Shown: positions 32,089-45,174 of the stretch, one piece after another
Layout: each line of letters starts with the position of its first letter
How positions within the stretch are numbered: the first letter of the stretch is position 1
Assembly: GCA_029948255.1 (NCBI GenBank)
Contig: JALIZF010001869.1
Coordinates: 434,001 to 498,000 of the forward strand
Direction: 5' to 3'
From: Telmatactis stephensoni
Taxonomy: Eukaryota; Cnidaria; Anthozoa; Actiniaria; Isophelliidae
DNA: 64,000 bases
Position numbers and translations under genes: made by a program
Notes under the pieces: model-generated
Told to the model about the DNA's origin: nothing
Databases searched by the model: none
The model's input: only the letters and a program-made list of their open reading frames with translations

Positions 32089-33466
32089 AATCGTAGCGTG
32101 TAAATCACGGCCTTAATTCATGACTACGACGCAAGTATAAGCGCAAGCACAGCGATTGAAAATTGTCCTTCCTTGTGCTTGTGCGCCCATGTTATGTCAG
32201 TGAAAATGTTATACAGCTGCTTGGGGCTTCGATAAACTGTTGCTATAATGCGCGCTAGCCCTCTTTCTATTTCCACTCTGGTTAAAATATGAATATGGAT
32301 AAATTAATAACAGCGATGATTCTTACAAATTTTATTATATAAATCAAATAAATAAATTCCCCCTTTTACAAAATAGCACGTTTCCATGCTCCAAAGTTAC
32401 TAATACCATTTCAAAAACTGATTTATGTAAAATCTTGGCCGGGAGCCTGCGTGACAACCTATAAAGTATGTGAATCAGCATGCACCCGCAGCCAGTTTAG
32501 CCTGCGTTGCTGGCGGTCTGCGGTTTTGGCAACGCAGGCTACAGCCAGTTGAGAATTACGACTCGTAGTCCTCCTGGGGGCTCCCGAAGTTATCCATAAA
32601 TATATATATTTCAGAAGTTTAAAGCGCTTAAAAACTTTATTGTAAATATATATTTTCGCATGTTTGGTTACCGATCCTTACGTATGTATGTATCGTTCAA
32701 TTACCTACGTAGCGTTTCAGTTACGTCAGATGTAGGTATCCTTAACTTGCGTATGTAGATATCATATTGGATTTTCATATTTTCGCATATTTTACTTGCC
32801 ATATATAAATATATTGGTCCAATAACGAAAGCTAACGAATCTACGAATCGTTTAGACGCGTATCACGTTAACTTTGCCGTTAAGTAATATCCGTATGTAC
32901 ATACGGATATTACTTACGTACATACGAAATTTTTCATACTTTGACTCTTGTGATGATAGAGTACGAACTATAAAACAGTCATTACGTACTTACAAACTTT
33001 TCAAAAATATTTAAATACCAAGAATTTCGACCACTCTACTCAGTCCCGGGCTTGCCAGTGACGAATGAGTAAAAGAATTTTAATAATGATCCAAATACTG
33101 AAGTATGCATTAAGTCGATGCAAGTTCAAACTTGAATTCAGTGAATGGCGTTCTCGTTCGTTCTCGTTTATACAGAACTAAAATCGAAGAAAATAGCCCT
33201 ACCCTTACGCTTGCCCAAATACACCCGACACCCAAAAGAAGGGTCTCAATAGGGTCGGCCTTTACGATTAATGGTTAATATTTCTGCTTTGTTACGGTTA
33301 CGTATAATTTCTTCCCGTTACGGTGAGCAGAAAAGCTTAATGATTAACTTCATTTTTGGAGGTCAAACATTAATTTTTTGTCCATTTTTACACCAAACGA
33401 CTAAATTTTTGGCCGTTTTACGACTAACAGTTGACCCCGTGAGACCCTCCCGAAAGCCCTTATTTT

Positions 33467-36400
33467 TTATAAAACTGTTTCTCTTTCGCACACGAAATAT
33501 CCTCCCTCAAAATCTGGTTGACAGCGAATTTCAGTAGCTTGTTGTGGTAGACTGTTAGGTGGTTTGTAACACCATATAAAACTAAATATCAGACCGCCAA
33601 GCAACATGGGACCTCCAGCTAAGAAAAACACATTACGGTAGCGACCTGTTGCTTCTCCTAACCAACCTAGGAATGGGAATGGAAAACATGGTCATAAAAA
33701 CCTCATAGCAGAAGGAAATTAATGATGATTGAAGGTCCATACGAAAACATTTTCTGTGCCAAATTTGCTATAGCAAATGGATTTTTCCCGTCTAACGCAT
33801 GAACAAATTTCAGATAACAAATGGTCAAGTCCACACAAGTAAAAGTTATTTGTCATAGAAATTTTGCTTCTGTGGAAGGACCGCCTTTATAGAACAACAA
33901 CAACAACAACAACAACAAAATCATACATTCAAACCCCCATTTAACGTACCCCGATATATAACGAACTGTTTTTCTTCACCGTCAAACAGAGATATAGATT
34001 TTAACCCCGTTATCCCCTATATACCGAATCGAAATATGGCGGCAAGCTTGAATAACGTACTATTGTTTTATACTGACTAGCCTCTCATTCATGTGAAAAC
34101 GCTTTTGTTTCTCCACGTGAACACGAAGCTAGTCAGTCTAGAACAATAGTTATTGATCAAATTTGCCGCCATATTTCGATTCAGTTAATAACGAACCTAT
34201 GTAAATTATTACAGTCCCTTGGCACTTCCCTATATCGAGGTTGTATACTGCACTACCTGAGCGCAAAATGTAGAAATTCGTAGAGACTCGGCGTATAACG
34301 AGACCAGGGGCAAAAGTATTGAATAAACAAGTCATAGATATGCTGAAAAGTGAGCAGCAAACAAGTGTAATACTTTCCGTTCTGATATAAGCGGATAAGA
34401 ACTATAAGGTAATTCTCTGAAATTGTTGCTATCTTGTGACATAATAATCTATGCCATTTTTCTATAATTAAATAAATGCACGAGCTAACTCCTAATTGAT
34501 GCTGCACGAACACCCATAATTAAACTTGCCTTTAAAAACATGAATAAAAACGTGTGCTTCGACAACTAACGTAAACTTTATCGAGTAAGTAAACTGTCCC
34601 GTAAAGTTATCGGGTCTTTCGAGTAACTCGTCCCAGGCCTCGTTTGCGCACACAAAATCATAAAGAATTCTGGGAAAATTAGGGTCCATTCACATGAAGG
34701 CGAGTTGTCCCTGGTAGCAGGGATAACTCTTTTGTTTTGTGTCCACCGGGGAAAAGAAATTAAAGCAAAAGAGTTATCCCTTGCTACCACTACCAGGGAC
34801 AACTCGCCTTCATGTGAACGGGCCCTGACTTGTTGTGCGCGCAGAGCATTAAAAATACAGAAAAATGAAAAACGTTTGTAAATTCACTTCAACTCGGCCG
34901 GTGTGTTGAATGATGCGGACGTAAAAGGAAGCCTAGCTGGGATGCCACAAAGAAAATCGCCATCCTTCTCGACCAATCAGCGAGAGATTTAGGGTCATGT
35001 TATGTGATGAAATCGCTAGTACATGTGCAATACTTACTGCCTGCAGGAGCCCCAACCAACATAGTCAGCGACATGCACATCAGTACACCACCCCATGCGT
35101 GAGAAATACTCTCACGATCACAACATTCAAATGTTACAATGGACATAAGACCGATGAACGAGCCATCTAGAAGACCTATGGCTATAACATATATCACTAG
35201 CATTTTGTAATCAGTGGCCATGATACATAACGCTGAGGACAAGCCAGTTAACACCATGCAAACCTAGAAGTAATGAGTTCATGCAAGTTTATTAGTGACA
35301 TGCATTACAATCAGCATTCGGAAGCTAGCAGGAAGAAGGGAATTGACGTGGGAGGTCTAATGAATGTGGAGGTCTATAGAGTGCAACCAAAGAACTTAAA
35401 ATGGAACTAGTGGCGACGAAATCCCGGCCCGTCAAAATCCTTTTGTTTGTAGTTTCTCGCTATGAAAGCGGTCCCGAAACAGACATACCAAAAAAAAATT
35501 AAACAAACAAACAAATACAAACAACAACAACAAACAAGCAAATACTGAAACAGTCTAATTAACCCCAGTAAGCAAGCAAGCGTACGAGCGCCGAGCGAGC
35601 GAGCGAGCAAGCAAGAAAGCACGCAAGCACGCAAGTGTCAAGAGGCTAGAAAAGTATAGATTTCTAACTCAGAAAGAGAACTAATTTCATCTTTAGTTTC
35701 CTTGACAACCACTTGTCCTTGAGAACTTTTAATTATAAGAACAAAAGCAATTAAGCTGTTGACCTTGTAAAACACCTCAGGTCAATCGGCCAGTAATTGG
35801 ATCTTATTGATCGGAACTTGAAAGGTTCAGTTTAATTACTCAAAGGACTAGAGTTGGACTTTGCACTGCAGCTGTCAGCAAAACCGGTTCTAAATGTAGT
35901 TTTGACGCAAGCGCAGAAGATCAATATCTGCCTGTGAATTTAAGATAGCGTCATCAATTAGTTTTGTTTACAACAGACTTTGAGTCGAGAAATATCTACT
36001 TGTTCTTGACGTCTAAGACTTTAGTTCAATGTCTCATTTTGTTTTGACTTAAATGTACAAGCGATTGTCATCGACGCTAGCTTTGTTAAGTTAATCCTTT
36101 TACAAAGAGTATTGTAGGATTAAGGTCATTGAGTCAATAGGTCTTCTTCAGGTCAAGATCTTGAATATTTAATGAGACCTTAGGAAAACCCAGTACAAAC
36201 CAGTTAAGTGGGTTATGCTAATGAACTCCTATAAATAAGGCTAGCTACTAGCTTAGTTCGTTCATTACACATTCTTACTCATGGTTTGACTATAGACCAC
36301 TATAAAGCTGTAAACTACTACTGTTTGTGACGACGAATAAAGATTCCGTGTACACTCTACCATTTGGTCCCTCATAGAACCAAAACCACCTTCATAACAC

Positions 36401-39400
36401 AAGCAAGCAAGCGAGCGAGCAAGCACGGCAAGCAAGCACAGCAAGCAAGCAAGCAAGCTAACCGAGCGAGCACACAAGGAGCAGAGGAGGGCCGCTTTTC
36501 TTGTTAACGTACGCATATTTTACCTATATTTTATCTTCATCCACGCGCCATCTTGTTGTTTTTAATTTACCGTTGTACGAATATGCTTGAGCCCGTTCCC
36601 AACGGTTAAGCCGGAGATACACGCTGCAATTTTTTCTCGCGCTGGCAATGCAATTTTAGATTTTGTTGCAGAGAAAAATTGCAGCGTCTATCATCACTCT
36701 GCAACATTCAGTACGAACGTGCAATGTTGCAGAGAAAAGTTCAAACTTTTGAACTTTCTCCAACAAATTTTTTGTTGCGAGACATCGTTGCCGCCTGTGT
36801 TGTCAGACATGATACACTCGGCAATTTCGGTCTCGCAACAAAATCCCTAAAATTGCATTGCAAGCGCGAGAAAAAATTACAGCGTGTATCGCCGGCTTTA
36901 TATAAAAAATAAAAATGAATAAATAAAAAAACAAGATGGCGCGCGGATGAAGATAAAATATAGATGCGTACGTACGTAAACAAGAAAAGCGGCCCTCCTC
37001 TGCTCCCTGTGAGCAAGCAAGCAAGCAAACGAACAAATCAACAAACTGAGCTACTTTTACGATGACAGTTATATGACAGTTTTACCTGATAAAGTATCAA
37101 TGTATTGACGCGTTTAAAGTCGGATATCTTCCCAAATATTACTTTGCCTATAGCAGAGGTTGCGCTCATATAAGTGAGAAGTAGTGATCCTTGTCTGTAT
37201 GTACCACCAAGCTCTTCACACAAACGAACCTACAGCAAAAGATCATTTCAGTGAGCTCAAAAGATGCAACTGAGCCTTTGTCATATCTCTTGACAGCAGC
37301 TGTGATGGATGACATATCATATGGATCAATTTTCTGAAAGAAAAATTTCAATTGGAGATTTTTGTTCCCGCCCTCAAACAGGGTGGTCACGAAAAGCCTC
37401 TGACAACTTTGAAGGGTAGAGGCAGACTGACAAAAAAACAAAAGTAACTGAACAAACAAACAAACAAACAAATAAACAAAAAATCAAAAAACAAACAAAC
37501 AAACAATCAATCAAATAAAAATAAACAAACAAACAAACAAACAAACAAACAAACAAACAGGCAGATAAGCAAATCGAAACTGAGGCAAATAAGTAGGCAC
37601 ACAGACAAAAAATCATATAGGCAGACAGACAGACAGACAGACAGACAGACGTTTCTGTTTTCATTGTCTATACTTACCAAATGTACATGGGGCATAAAGT
37701 ACCCAAAGCATGCTATAGTACCAGCCAACGCCCAGACTAAAAACCTAGGGCTCCGAGGGAATTGACAGCTGCGAAGAAGGCTTATCAATCCTCTGTTGTT
37801 CGATTCTGTACTTGAAACTTCACTATCACTTCTACAAGTTTGATCAAGAGGTTCAAGAGGAATGTCCTCTTCGTGGGGGTCTGGTAAAGGCTTAAAAAGA
37901 ATCCCACAAATTATTGTAAGGAGTGCAAAACCACTCAAAAATCTAAAACAATTTCTCCAGCCCCAAGCTTCAACAATTATCTGTTGTAAAGGAGCAAGAG
38001 CTATAGCTCCAATGTTACCGCCAGCGGCTGCGATACCAGTGGCTAAAGATCGTCTTTTTTCGAAGTAAAGTGCGACCATTACAAGAGCAGGCAAGTAGCT
38101 CAGACTTGAGCCAATTCCAAAGAGGAATCCATGAGAAAAGTATAACATTTTTATGTTGTTACAAAATGAAGAGATAAGAAGTCCAAGGCTCATCATAATT
38201 CCTCCAATAATTGTCATCAAACGACAGCCATAGACTTCGCATAGAAGACTCGATCCATACGCGAAGAAGTATATGCAAAACTGTGCAATTGATCCAACCC
38301 ATGCTATAACAAACAAACAAACAAACATAAGATTTAAGTATTTATGATTTATCCATATGAAGAATATGTTTGATGTGAGGAAAGGAGCGCGAGAGGCGAT
38401 CGAGGATATGCCGAAAAAGCTTGCAGAAATACCAATCAGAAATCGTTTTTTTGTACGACGAAACAGAGTTTATATCAATCATAAAATAACTCTGGCTGAT
38501 CAAGAGACCATAATACTTCATCGAGCAAGCATTGATTAATTCATATGACGTCAGCGTTTTCGAACGTATACGTACGCCCATGCGTTTACGGGGAGCGGTG
38601 TCCGCACGAAAACGCCGTAAACGGCGTTTTCAAAAGTATCCACTTTGAAGAGCGTTTTCGAATAAAAGCATGTGTTTAGGGTAAGCGTTTAATTTAGTCG
38701 TATTGTAAACAGAATTAACGGCCAAAACGCATAAATTAGTCTCCTACGCAGCCGCAGTTTGCGTCGTCAAAACGTTCGTAAGGGAGCGTTGCGTGACGAG
38801 CCTTTAAAAGGCTGCGAAGGAGACTACCAAAATATTGACTGTATGAAAATGGCTAATTTTATTGGGGTATATATTGTATGGAATCTATGGAACCATGTCT
38901 GGATATCTACCATTCGCGGCGCCGTGACGTAACTTAGCATTTCAAATCTACGTATGGTATTCTGCCACGTGACATTACTTGGCACATGGTATTTTACCAT
39001 ATGTTGGACATGTGCTCTTCCTGGCTCATAGCACTTGCCATCAGCCGGTGGCCATACCAATATAATATATGCTCATCAGGGAACCGGCAATTCCTGTAGA
39101 AAGGCCAAGGCCGCTCTCATATGTGAAGGAAACTTCAGAGCGATCGCCCTAGATACACTTTCGAGTGCTGAAGATATCGAGATTTACTGATATAATGATA
39201 ATATGGAGTTCAAATCTGTTGAATGATCAGGCCTTGAAAACCAGAGGTTTGTTTGTTCTATCTTGCTGTTGACGCTTGTAATATGCGATCTATAAGCCGT
39301 CAAATTACCAACAAGCGTCAACAGCAAGATAGTATAAACCTCTGGTTTCCAGGATAGTCAAATGACGAAAATTGGCGCTTATAATAGAGGGATTTCACGG

Positions 39401-40595
39401 CATCCATGTTTGTGGTCAAGATAAATAGAGCTTTTTTCCCAAGCCGGAAATGAAATTTTTTCTAATTCACAAACAGCTACCAACTTTCTATTGTACTTGA
39501 CTTGCCCACAAACATGGCTGCCATGAAATCCCACTATTGAATTTTGTAGCACTGCATGCAATATGCATTTCATTATACGAAAAGTTACAATTAAAAAAAA
39601 AATATGAATAAACATCAGGTATTCGGCAATCACTGAAAATTCATTAAAGTATAAATCACAACTGTGCTCTGTAGGGAACGGCAATTCTAGTAGAGGGCCA
39701 AGGCGGCTGTAATATGTTGTGGATCAGACTTTTCCATCGCGCAGTAGAGCGAATCGTCCTATTACCTAATAGATTCGAGTACTGCACTGAACAATGCTGT
39801 TTATCGAAGTTCTCGAGGTTATCGTTTTATTTACACAACTGTACATCACTTGATAAGGAGTTCAAGACAAATCTACTGAATGATCGACGTAAATTGGTGA
39901 TCCTATTTTGGAGCAAGCATGGAACTATATATGCATTTCATTACGAAGAATTCAAATAAAAATGAACAATTCACTACATAAATATTCACGTCATTCATCC
40001 TTGACTGAAGGTCATGACAGAACGAACCGTCTAGATACTTGGTTATCAAATAGCAAAGTATACTGACAGACTGACAGTACTAGTATATTCGATGGTTACG
40101 TTGAGCCGGCCGGTTTCAAAACAAAACACACATCAGCTAGCCGCACCTAATAAGATATTCATATCACATAAAGCTAGCAAACTTAACAAGCTGTGATATC
40201 GTTACTAGGAACATTTGCTTTGAAAATAACACAATTTGTATCACTTTATCTCTTAAAAGCTCCTTAATACAATTTTCTGTCTGGCTTTTACATGATATGT
40301 AAAATAATCGCATTCAACAGAAGTCGTTTATCGGGCAAAAATTGGAATTGGAATTATATTTACCGTAACTAAACATTACCATATATCATTGCAGAAAAAA
40401 AAAAGATACATATCAACAACTTAAGTTTATGTTACCTGTGACTGATTTGGACTGGTCAAAATGGTCTAACAACGCCACAAATAATACACCAAACGTATAT
40501 TGAATCCCAAGCACGATAAAAATATCACAAAACGCAGCTCCACAAATCACCCAAGCCCACTTTCCATCTTTTACAGGTTTGACTTGCCGTATCAT
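33467..40595 (-). CDS. Monocarboxylate-transporter-like protein (SLC16 / MCT family)
   Basis: Coding exons in transcript order: 40595-40436, 38303-37678, 37229-37086, 35263-35038, 33666-33467. Phases close with GT-AG junctions to give 451 aa, normal for the family. The protein should have 12 membrane helices. The two MCT signatures are present: KDGKWAWVICGAAF at the start of TM1 (residues 9-22) and YFEKRRSLATG before TM5 (133-143). A cytoplasmic Glu/Ser-rich loop (about 195-225) divides the halves; the end is hydrophilic. In the TM8 region proton-coupled MCT1-4 have an Asp and an Arg; here the aligned stretch SATSAIGKVIFGKISD has no Asp at that place and Lys for Arg, so lactate/proton coupling should not be assumed. 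Substrate unknown. The ATG at 40595 is the first in frame. Introns carry a probable solo LTR and several MITEs. MCT9/12/14-like or an invertebrate-specific subfamily are possible. Confidence 0.93.
34025..34182. repeat. Inverted-repeat element in a transporter intron
   Basis: GAATCGAAATATGGCGGCAA at the left and TTGCCGCCATATTTCGATTC at the right, with ACGTACTATTGTT / GAACAATAGTTATTG and CTGACTAGC / GCTAGTCAG further in. Flanking TATAACGAACTG / TTAATAACGAACC suggests it sits inside another repeat. Confidence 0.65.
34682..34826. repeat. Inverted-repeat element, 145 bp
   Basis: GGTCCATTCACATGAAGGCG and AGTTGTCCCTGGTAG on the left; CTACCAGGGACAACTCGCC and TTCATGTGAACGGGCC on the right, with GGGATAACTCTTTTG / CAAAAGAGTTATCCC inside. 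Confidence 0.75.
35636..36399 (+). mobile_element. Probable solo LTR inserted in an (AAGC)n tract
   Basis: The 764-bp block begins TGTCAAGAGG and ends CTTCATAACA, so it has TGT...ACA edges. Near its end are a TATA-like CTATAAATAAGG (about 36230), an AATAAA (36337) and a T-rich stretch, as in an LTR promoter and polyadenylation region. It is flanked by CAAG on both sides (35632-35635, 36400-36403) and the surrounding DNA on both sides is the same AAGC/GAGC simple repeat. No internal retrotransposon ORF is present. The low-complexity flank makes the target duplication only suggestive. Confidence 0.5.
36467..37015. repeat. Long-TIR MITE with a nested Harbinger-type MITE
   Basis: The outer element is the same family as 31657-32088 (ends AGGAGCAGAGGAGGGCC and GGCCCTCCTCTGCTCC; GCGCCATCTTGTT / AACAAGATGGCGCGCGG). 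Inside it 36609-36897 has termini AGCCGGAGATACACGCTG and CAGCGTGTATCGCCGGCT, repeats of TGCAATTTT / TTGTTGCAGAGA, and TTA on both sides (36606-36608, 36898-36900), a PIF/Harbinger-type duplication. Confidence 0.75.
37440..37660. repeat. (AAAC)n and (AGAC)n microsatellites
   Basis: Interrupted AAAC units at 37450-37560 and perfect AGAC units at 37622-37650, directly beside the donor of the 626-bp transporter exon. Confidence 0.9.
38304..40435. other. First intron of the transporter gene
   Basis: No exon supported. It contains an iterated GCGTTTTCGAA / GCGTTTACGG stretch (38550-38690), the TAGTCTCC element at 38738-38826, and two diverged direct copies of one repeat (39079-39230 and 39674-39880, each starting with AGGGAAC-GGCAATTC and GGCCAAGGC). 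It also holds an inverted repeat at 39236-39352 (GAAAACCAGAGGTTT, TATCTTGCTGTTGACGCTTG and mirror), and another at 39389-39532 built on CACAAACATGG. Confidence 0.6.
38738..38826. repeat. TAGTCTCCTTCGCAGCCG-family MITE, 89 bp
   Basis: Left TAGTCTCCTACGCAGCCG (one change), right GGCTGCGAAGGAGACTA. No convincing target duplication. Confidence 0.7.
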
Positions 40596-43189
40596 GGCTT
40601 CATGATTGATTCTTTATGTTCAAAGTGCACAGAAAGTTAAAGTTAAAACAACAGCACCAACATTAAATATTGGTACTTCAAGAGTAATTGACTCGATTTG
40701 CATAAGTGTGTTTGTCGCTGCGGGTGGTCACAGGAACCCCAATTCTCTGTGATCTTTGCAACAAGTAAATAACAATTTCTGTCATCTACACGAACCAGTT
40801 TCCTTGTCAAGGAAGACGAAAAATGATATGCAGTTCCGTTTTAGTTTCCTAACCTGCACGAAATGTCGAGCGTGTCACGCAAAAAAAAAACAAGAACGTC
40901 TAATAATATAAAATCACAGGGGCCCAGCTAGGCTTGAGAGTCTTTTATCAAGAACAAGACGCACACGTGCGTTCACTCGTGCCCCGGGAGCCCTCTTCCC
41001 CGAGCCGTTTCACGCATTCTTCACCATTCCGGGAAATATTTAACCGTAACATAAGACCTTTTTTGAATCGGTTAACTTATTAAAACTAAAGAATATCTGA
41101 TTAGTCAAGTTGTCTGTCAGCACTGAGCTATTAGTGTTTGCCTCTTATCATACATGAGTATTGTATATCTCCGACATGCAAAAATATCCCCTGCGAATAT
41201 ACCAGTTTTATTCATTTTTTTATTTCACTATGTATCTCAATTGTTTGCTGTAAAATCTTCTACAACGGTGTTTTTAACACAATAACAAATCGTGTATTTT
41301 TCGGATGTTTTATATATTGAATAAAAGACGTTACGTGACCAAACGCGAAATACAAGGTCAATGGAACCTAATTCCATGCAATGGTCTCCGATATTAATAT
41401 TCAGTACAAAAACCTCTCAAGATCTCTTGAATGCTTAAATGAGGAATATAATTGACTTGCTTCTATGTATGTTCGTTTAGCAACATGTAGGATGAGAAAT
41501 TCGTAGATTTCCAGCTCATAGGAAATAATTCGTATCGCGAGGGCCTACTTTCAAGTACTCCAATTAGAATTGAATATTTGGTCAAAGTATTGGAGATGAA
41601 GCTCAAAATAACAGCCCATTCTGAAGCTCTTATGAGTGTCTAGGTATATCTCAAGTTAAAAGCCCCACTTTACGATGTATTATTCCGAGAAGAGCCTGTC
41701 TCTGAAAGCGATTTTCGTTGTAGTCGGCCATCTTGCATTCCTAAAGTTCCTCACTGGCGTTCACTACGAAGAGTAGGCGATGAATGAAGGGCATTGTTTC
41801 TTCCGCTCTTGACCAATTGGGAGTGCATCACTTAGCCGATTCATCACTTAACCGAGTGCGCAAGAATGCTGACTCAGAAATGCTGCATTCTCAGGACGAA
41901 CAGAGAATAAGAAAAAAAAACATTTGCAGTTTATAACTCGTTCCCGGCCTAAAGGCCTGGGCACGAGTAATAAAATGAACTAAAGCTCTTTGGGTTTCCT
42001 GTGAGTTTCCTTAAAGAAATATGGGCAATTAACAAAATCGTGCAATATTTCACATTGTTCAACATATTTCAACATTGTTGCGTTGCAAGTTGCAGGCAAA
42101 TGTTGCTCGTATTACAACCACTTCTACTTTGTGCAACAGGGAAAATTTGCTACGCATGAGGTGTAATGAACTTGCGCATGCATGCTGATGCATGCAAGCA
42201 ACAATGTTATTTAAAATTATTTATACTAAGCGATTGCCCTAGAGAAGACTTAGCGGCTACACTAGTCTTAGTTCAGATTAGCGATTTTTGAGGGGAACTG
42301 ATAATGATTTTCACTATATATGATTGCCCCTCCTTATAAAAACAAAACAAAACAAAACAAACATAAACTAGACGCACCCGTGCGTTCTCTCGTGCCCACG
42401 TGAAAGCGAGCCAAATATCGGCTTAAAAAGGCATTTAGATATGAGCTGCCTTTATGTCTGATATTTATTAAGTAATTTTATAGCTGCTAGCATGTGCTAG
42501 GGTAACAGCGATTCACATGTTGACAAATGCCTGTATTGCATGATGTTGCAGACTCATGTAGCGTCATGAAAGCGCACCGTCCTGTTTGGGTGACCTGTTT
42601 GACCTCGGTCTATTTCGTTGCTTTGTAATCATTGACTTTCTAATATAGTATTTATTTTAGTTTGTACGCCAAAACATTTCAGCCATACCATTTAATTACA
42701 GAGAACATTAAAATACATAATGTTTTCAATCTTCCCTTTTATCCTTAAAACGTGCAGTCAATGATAAGAAATTCTTGAAAGGTCTTGAAATTCTCAAATT
42801 TCCTTTTGAAAAATCAAAGAGCCAGACAAGCTGTCGTTTGAGTCAAAATATATTGGAAATTAAATCAAACGAGAAATTCAATGAAAATAGTACTCCACAT
42901 AGTAGCTTTCTTCTTCGCTAGCTTCGCTAGCTGATCCCTAGCTTTCTAGGTTTCAAGATGGCGAGACGTACGTGCTGCTGTCCACGTGAACGCCTCGACT
43001 CCACGACCTGTGTGTTGGGCTTCCTGTGTATTTTCCATTTTGTGACAACGAACATAGATAGACTGACGAAACTCTTGACGAAACTGCAGTTTAAACCTCG
43101 CGCCCAGTCCCTTCGGGACAGGCACGAGTAACAAAACAAAAATCTCGAAATTAGTATTAGCAAGTATAAAATTTAGCGATTTTGTGGGG

Positions 43190-43680
43190 AAAGTGGAGTT
43201 GGCTTGAGAAATAATAATAATAATAATAATGATCATTTATATAGCGCCTATCCAAAATCTGCTCTAGGCGCTTTACAAAACATATACTGAACATGCATGG
43301 TAGACTGTGAGCATAGGATGGCGCCTTGGGCTGCCGCTACACAGTCCGTACCATGAAAATTAATTTTAAAATACACTACAAATTACTGCACTACAAATTA
43401 CTATACTACAAATTACTGTTTAAAATTACAATCAAAACACAATAAAATAAAAGTTCACTGATGCATGATGGCCGTTGGCTCAGTCAAGCTCATCCGCCCT
43501 TTGACAGGTCTTGTTTTTATTCCTGCTGGGTGTCATGCCACCCTCCTCACCAGAAAGAATCCGGTGGGGGAGCCGGTTTAGACGCCGACAACCCGTCCAT
43601 GTGGCAGGTAGTACTGGGTTACATGTTACCAGTAGCAGGCTCCAGCCTGACCTGACCTATAAATGAATGGGATCTTTAAT
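43190..43680 (+). repeat. Interspersed repeat with the TATAGCGCCTATCC / CTAGGCGCTTTAC motif
   Basis: Starts with (AAT)n, then TTTATATAGCGCCTATCC and GCTCTAGGCGCTTTACA, an arrangement found dispersed in many marine invertebrate genomes (from memory). It is followed by CG-rich sequence with no long ORF. Class uncertain. Confidence 0.45.
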
Positions 43681-43799
43681 GGACGTTGTGATTAAAGTTC
43701 TATTAGTTTTACAGTTTGAAGTCAACCGTAAGAGTGAAATACTAGCTAAAAGCTACTTCTACTTTATGGTAAAAATTACATACAAAAACAAACCTAAAA

Positions 43800-44166
43800 G
43801 CCCCCGGGGGGGACTCCATTGTAAAAGGATCGGATATGCTCGTCGGAAATTTTCAAAAATACCCCTAAAAGATACCGGAAGTCTTTTTAAAAGGGCGTGG
43901 CTGGATGATTTTTTAACCCCTAAGAGATACCAGCGATAACAAGTTAATGAACATTATTATTAAGAACACAAAATTGGATGGTCAACATTTGAGAACAAGA
44001 TAATAAGCGATGGGCTCTTTTGATACCCTGAGAGGGACCGGGAAATACTAAAACTCTAAACTTCAATTATAACACCCTAAAAGATACCAAATCGCTGATT
44101 TTTACCCCTAAGAGATACGATGAGTATACCCGATCATTTTTCAATGGAGTCCCCCCCCCCCGGGCT
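43800..44166. repeat. Iterated-phrase element, family A, second copy
   Basis: CCCCCGGGGGG, GACTCCATTGTAAAAGGATC at the left; GATCATTTTTCAATGGAGTC and CCCCCCCCCCC at the right. The interior is the complement of the copy at 1978, with CCTAAAAGATACC or CCCTAAGAGATACCA five times. Confidence 0.8.
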
Positions 44167-45174
44167 AAAAGCTTTGTGAGTTAAAATTATTGCCGTATTT
44201 ACTGATTTTACAAAATTATATCATTGGTGAAACCCTATATCAGGGATAGCGCTAGCCAGTATATCAGTTCAAAAAGTACAAAAATTGTACAGGTTGGGCA
44301 CCGTTGTGGTTAGGGAGTGTTCATTATTTATGGTTTGGGAGAGATGGCATTTTCTGCATGTGACTACACTTTCATAATCTATATGACTCCCCTTGGAAAA
44401 AAGCAAAACTCGATTGACCCCTCCAAGAAAAACCTAAAAACATTTATAATCCCCCTCCCCCCAACACATTTTCACATTCACATTTATTCTAAATTTAACA
44501 ATTTGCAGATGGTTTTGAGTTCTTCTAGCCTCTTATTGCAGCATTCTGACGCAAGAAAATGTGTAAAACTCAAGTGGAATCATGAGCGCAGCGAGAAGGA
44601 ATGACAAAAATGCCGAAAAAATAGAAAATACTCATATGATGAAACTCCAGGATATTAAGACAGCTGCTAGTTATTATAAGGTTCTACTCACACAAAAGTG
44701 ATTTCCATTCACGTTGTATCCTTAAACTTGTTTTTGCTAGAGTTTTTGGTTGAGAATCTCTTGTGTACGGAGCCCGATTAGTGCTGCAAATACTACTACT
44801 AATAATACAATACTACTACCACCCTATACAATAGTCTACTATACTAGTCTGTACCACCCGGCCCTATACAATACTATACTAGTATGTACCCAGCCTACAT
44901 CATTTAGGATTATACAGACGGTATACAGCTATTTGCAATTCAGTCTAAACCTAAACCTAAACCCGGCTTCTACAGCCCTTTATTTTTGTATGCCACTTTT
45001 GTATGGCATTGAAGATTGAAAACAAAATTATCCTTACCAAACATCACGCTATCAAATTAAAAGTTTTCATTAGTTGTTTTCTTTTTTCCTCAAAAACTCC
45101 TTATTTTCTATTATTTTCGCAATAAATAATATTGCACGAGTGAGAGAGAACCTGCACTGTATACGTAATTGGTC

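Larger units (their letters stand above)
28050..33466. other. Intergenic repeat field between the MTMR and transporter genes
   Basis: Both genes end here (tail to tail). No supported exon. The elements inside are listed separately; between them the DNA is AT-rich and featureless, except for a hairpin at 32888-32926 (GTAATATCCGTATGTACATA and complement) set in ACGTATGTA-rich sequence at 32640-33000. Confidence 0.55.

Noticed and set aside
43461..43655. 64-aa frame in the TATAGCGCC repeat region
   Set aside because: Inside an interspersed repeat with no recognisable domain.
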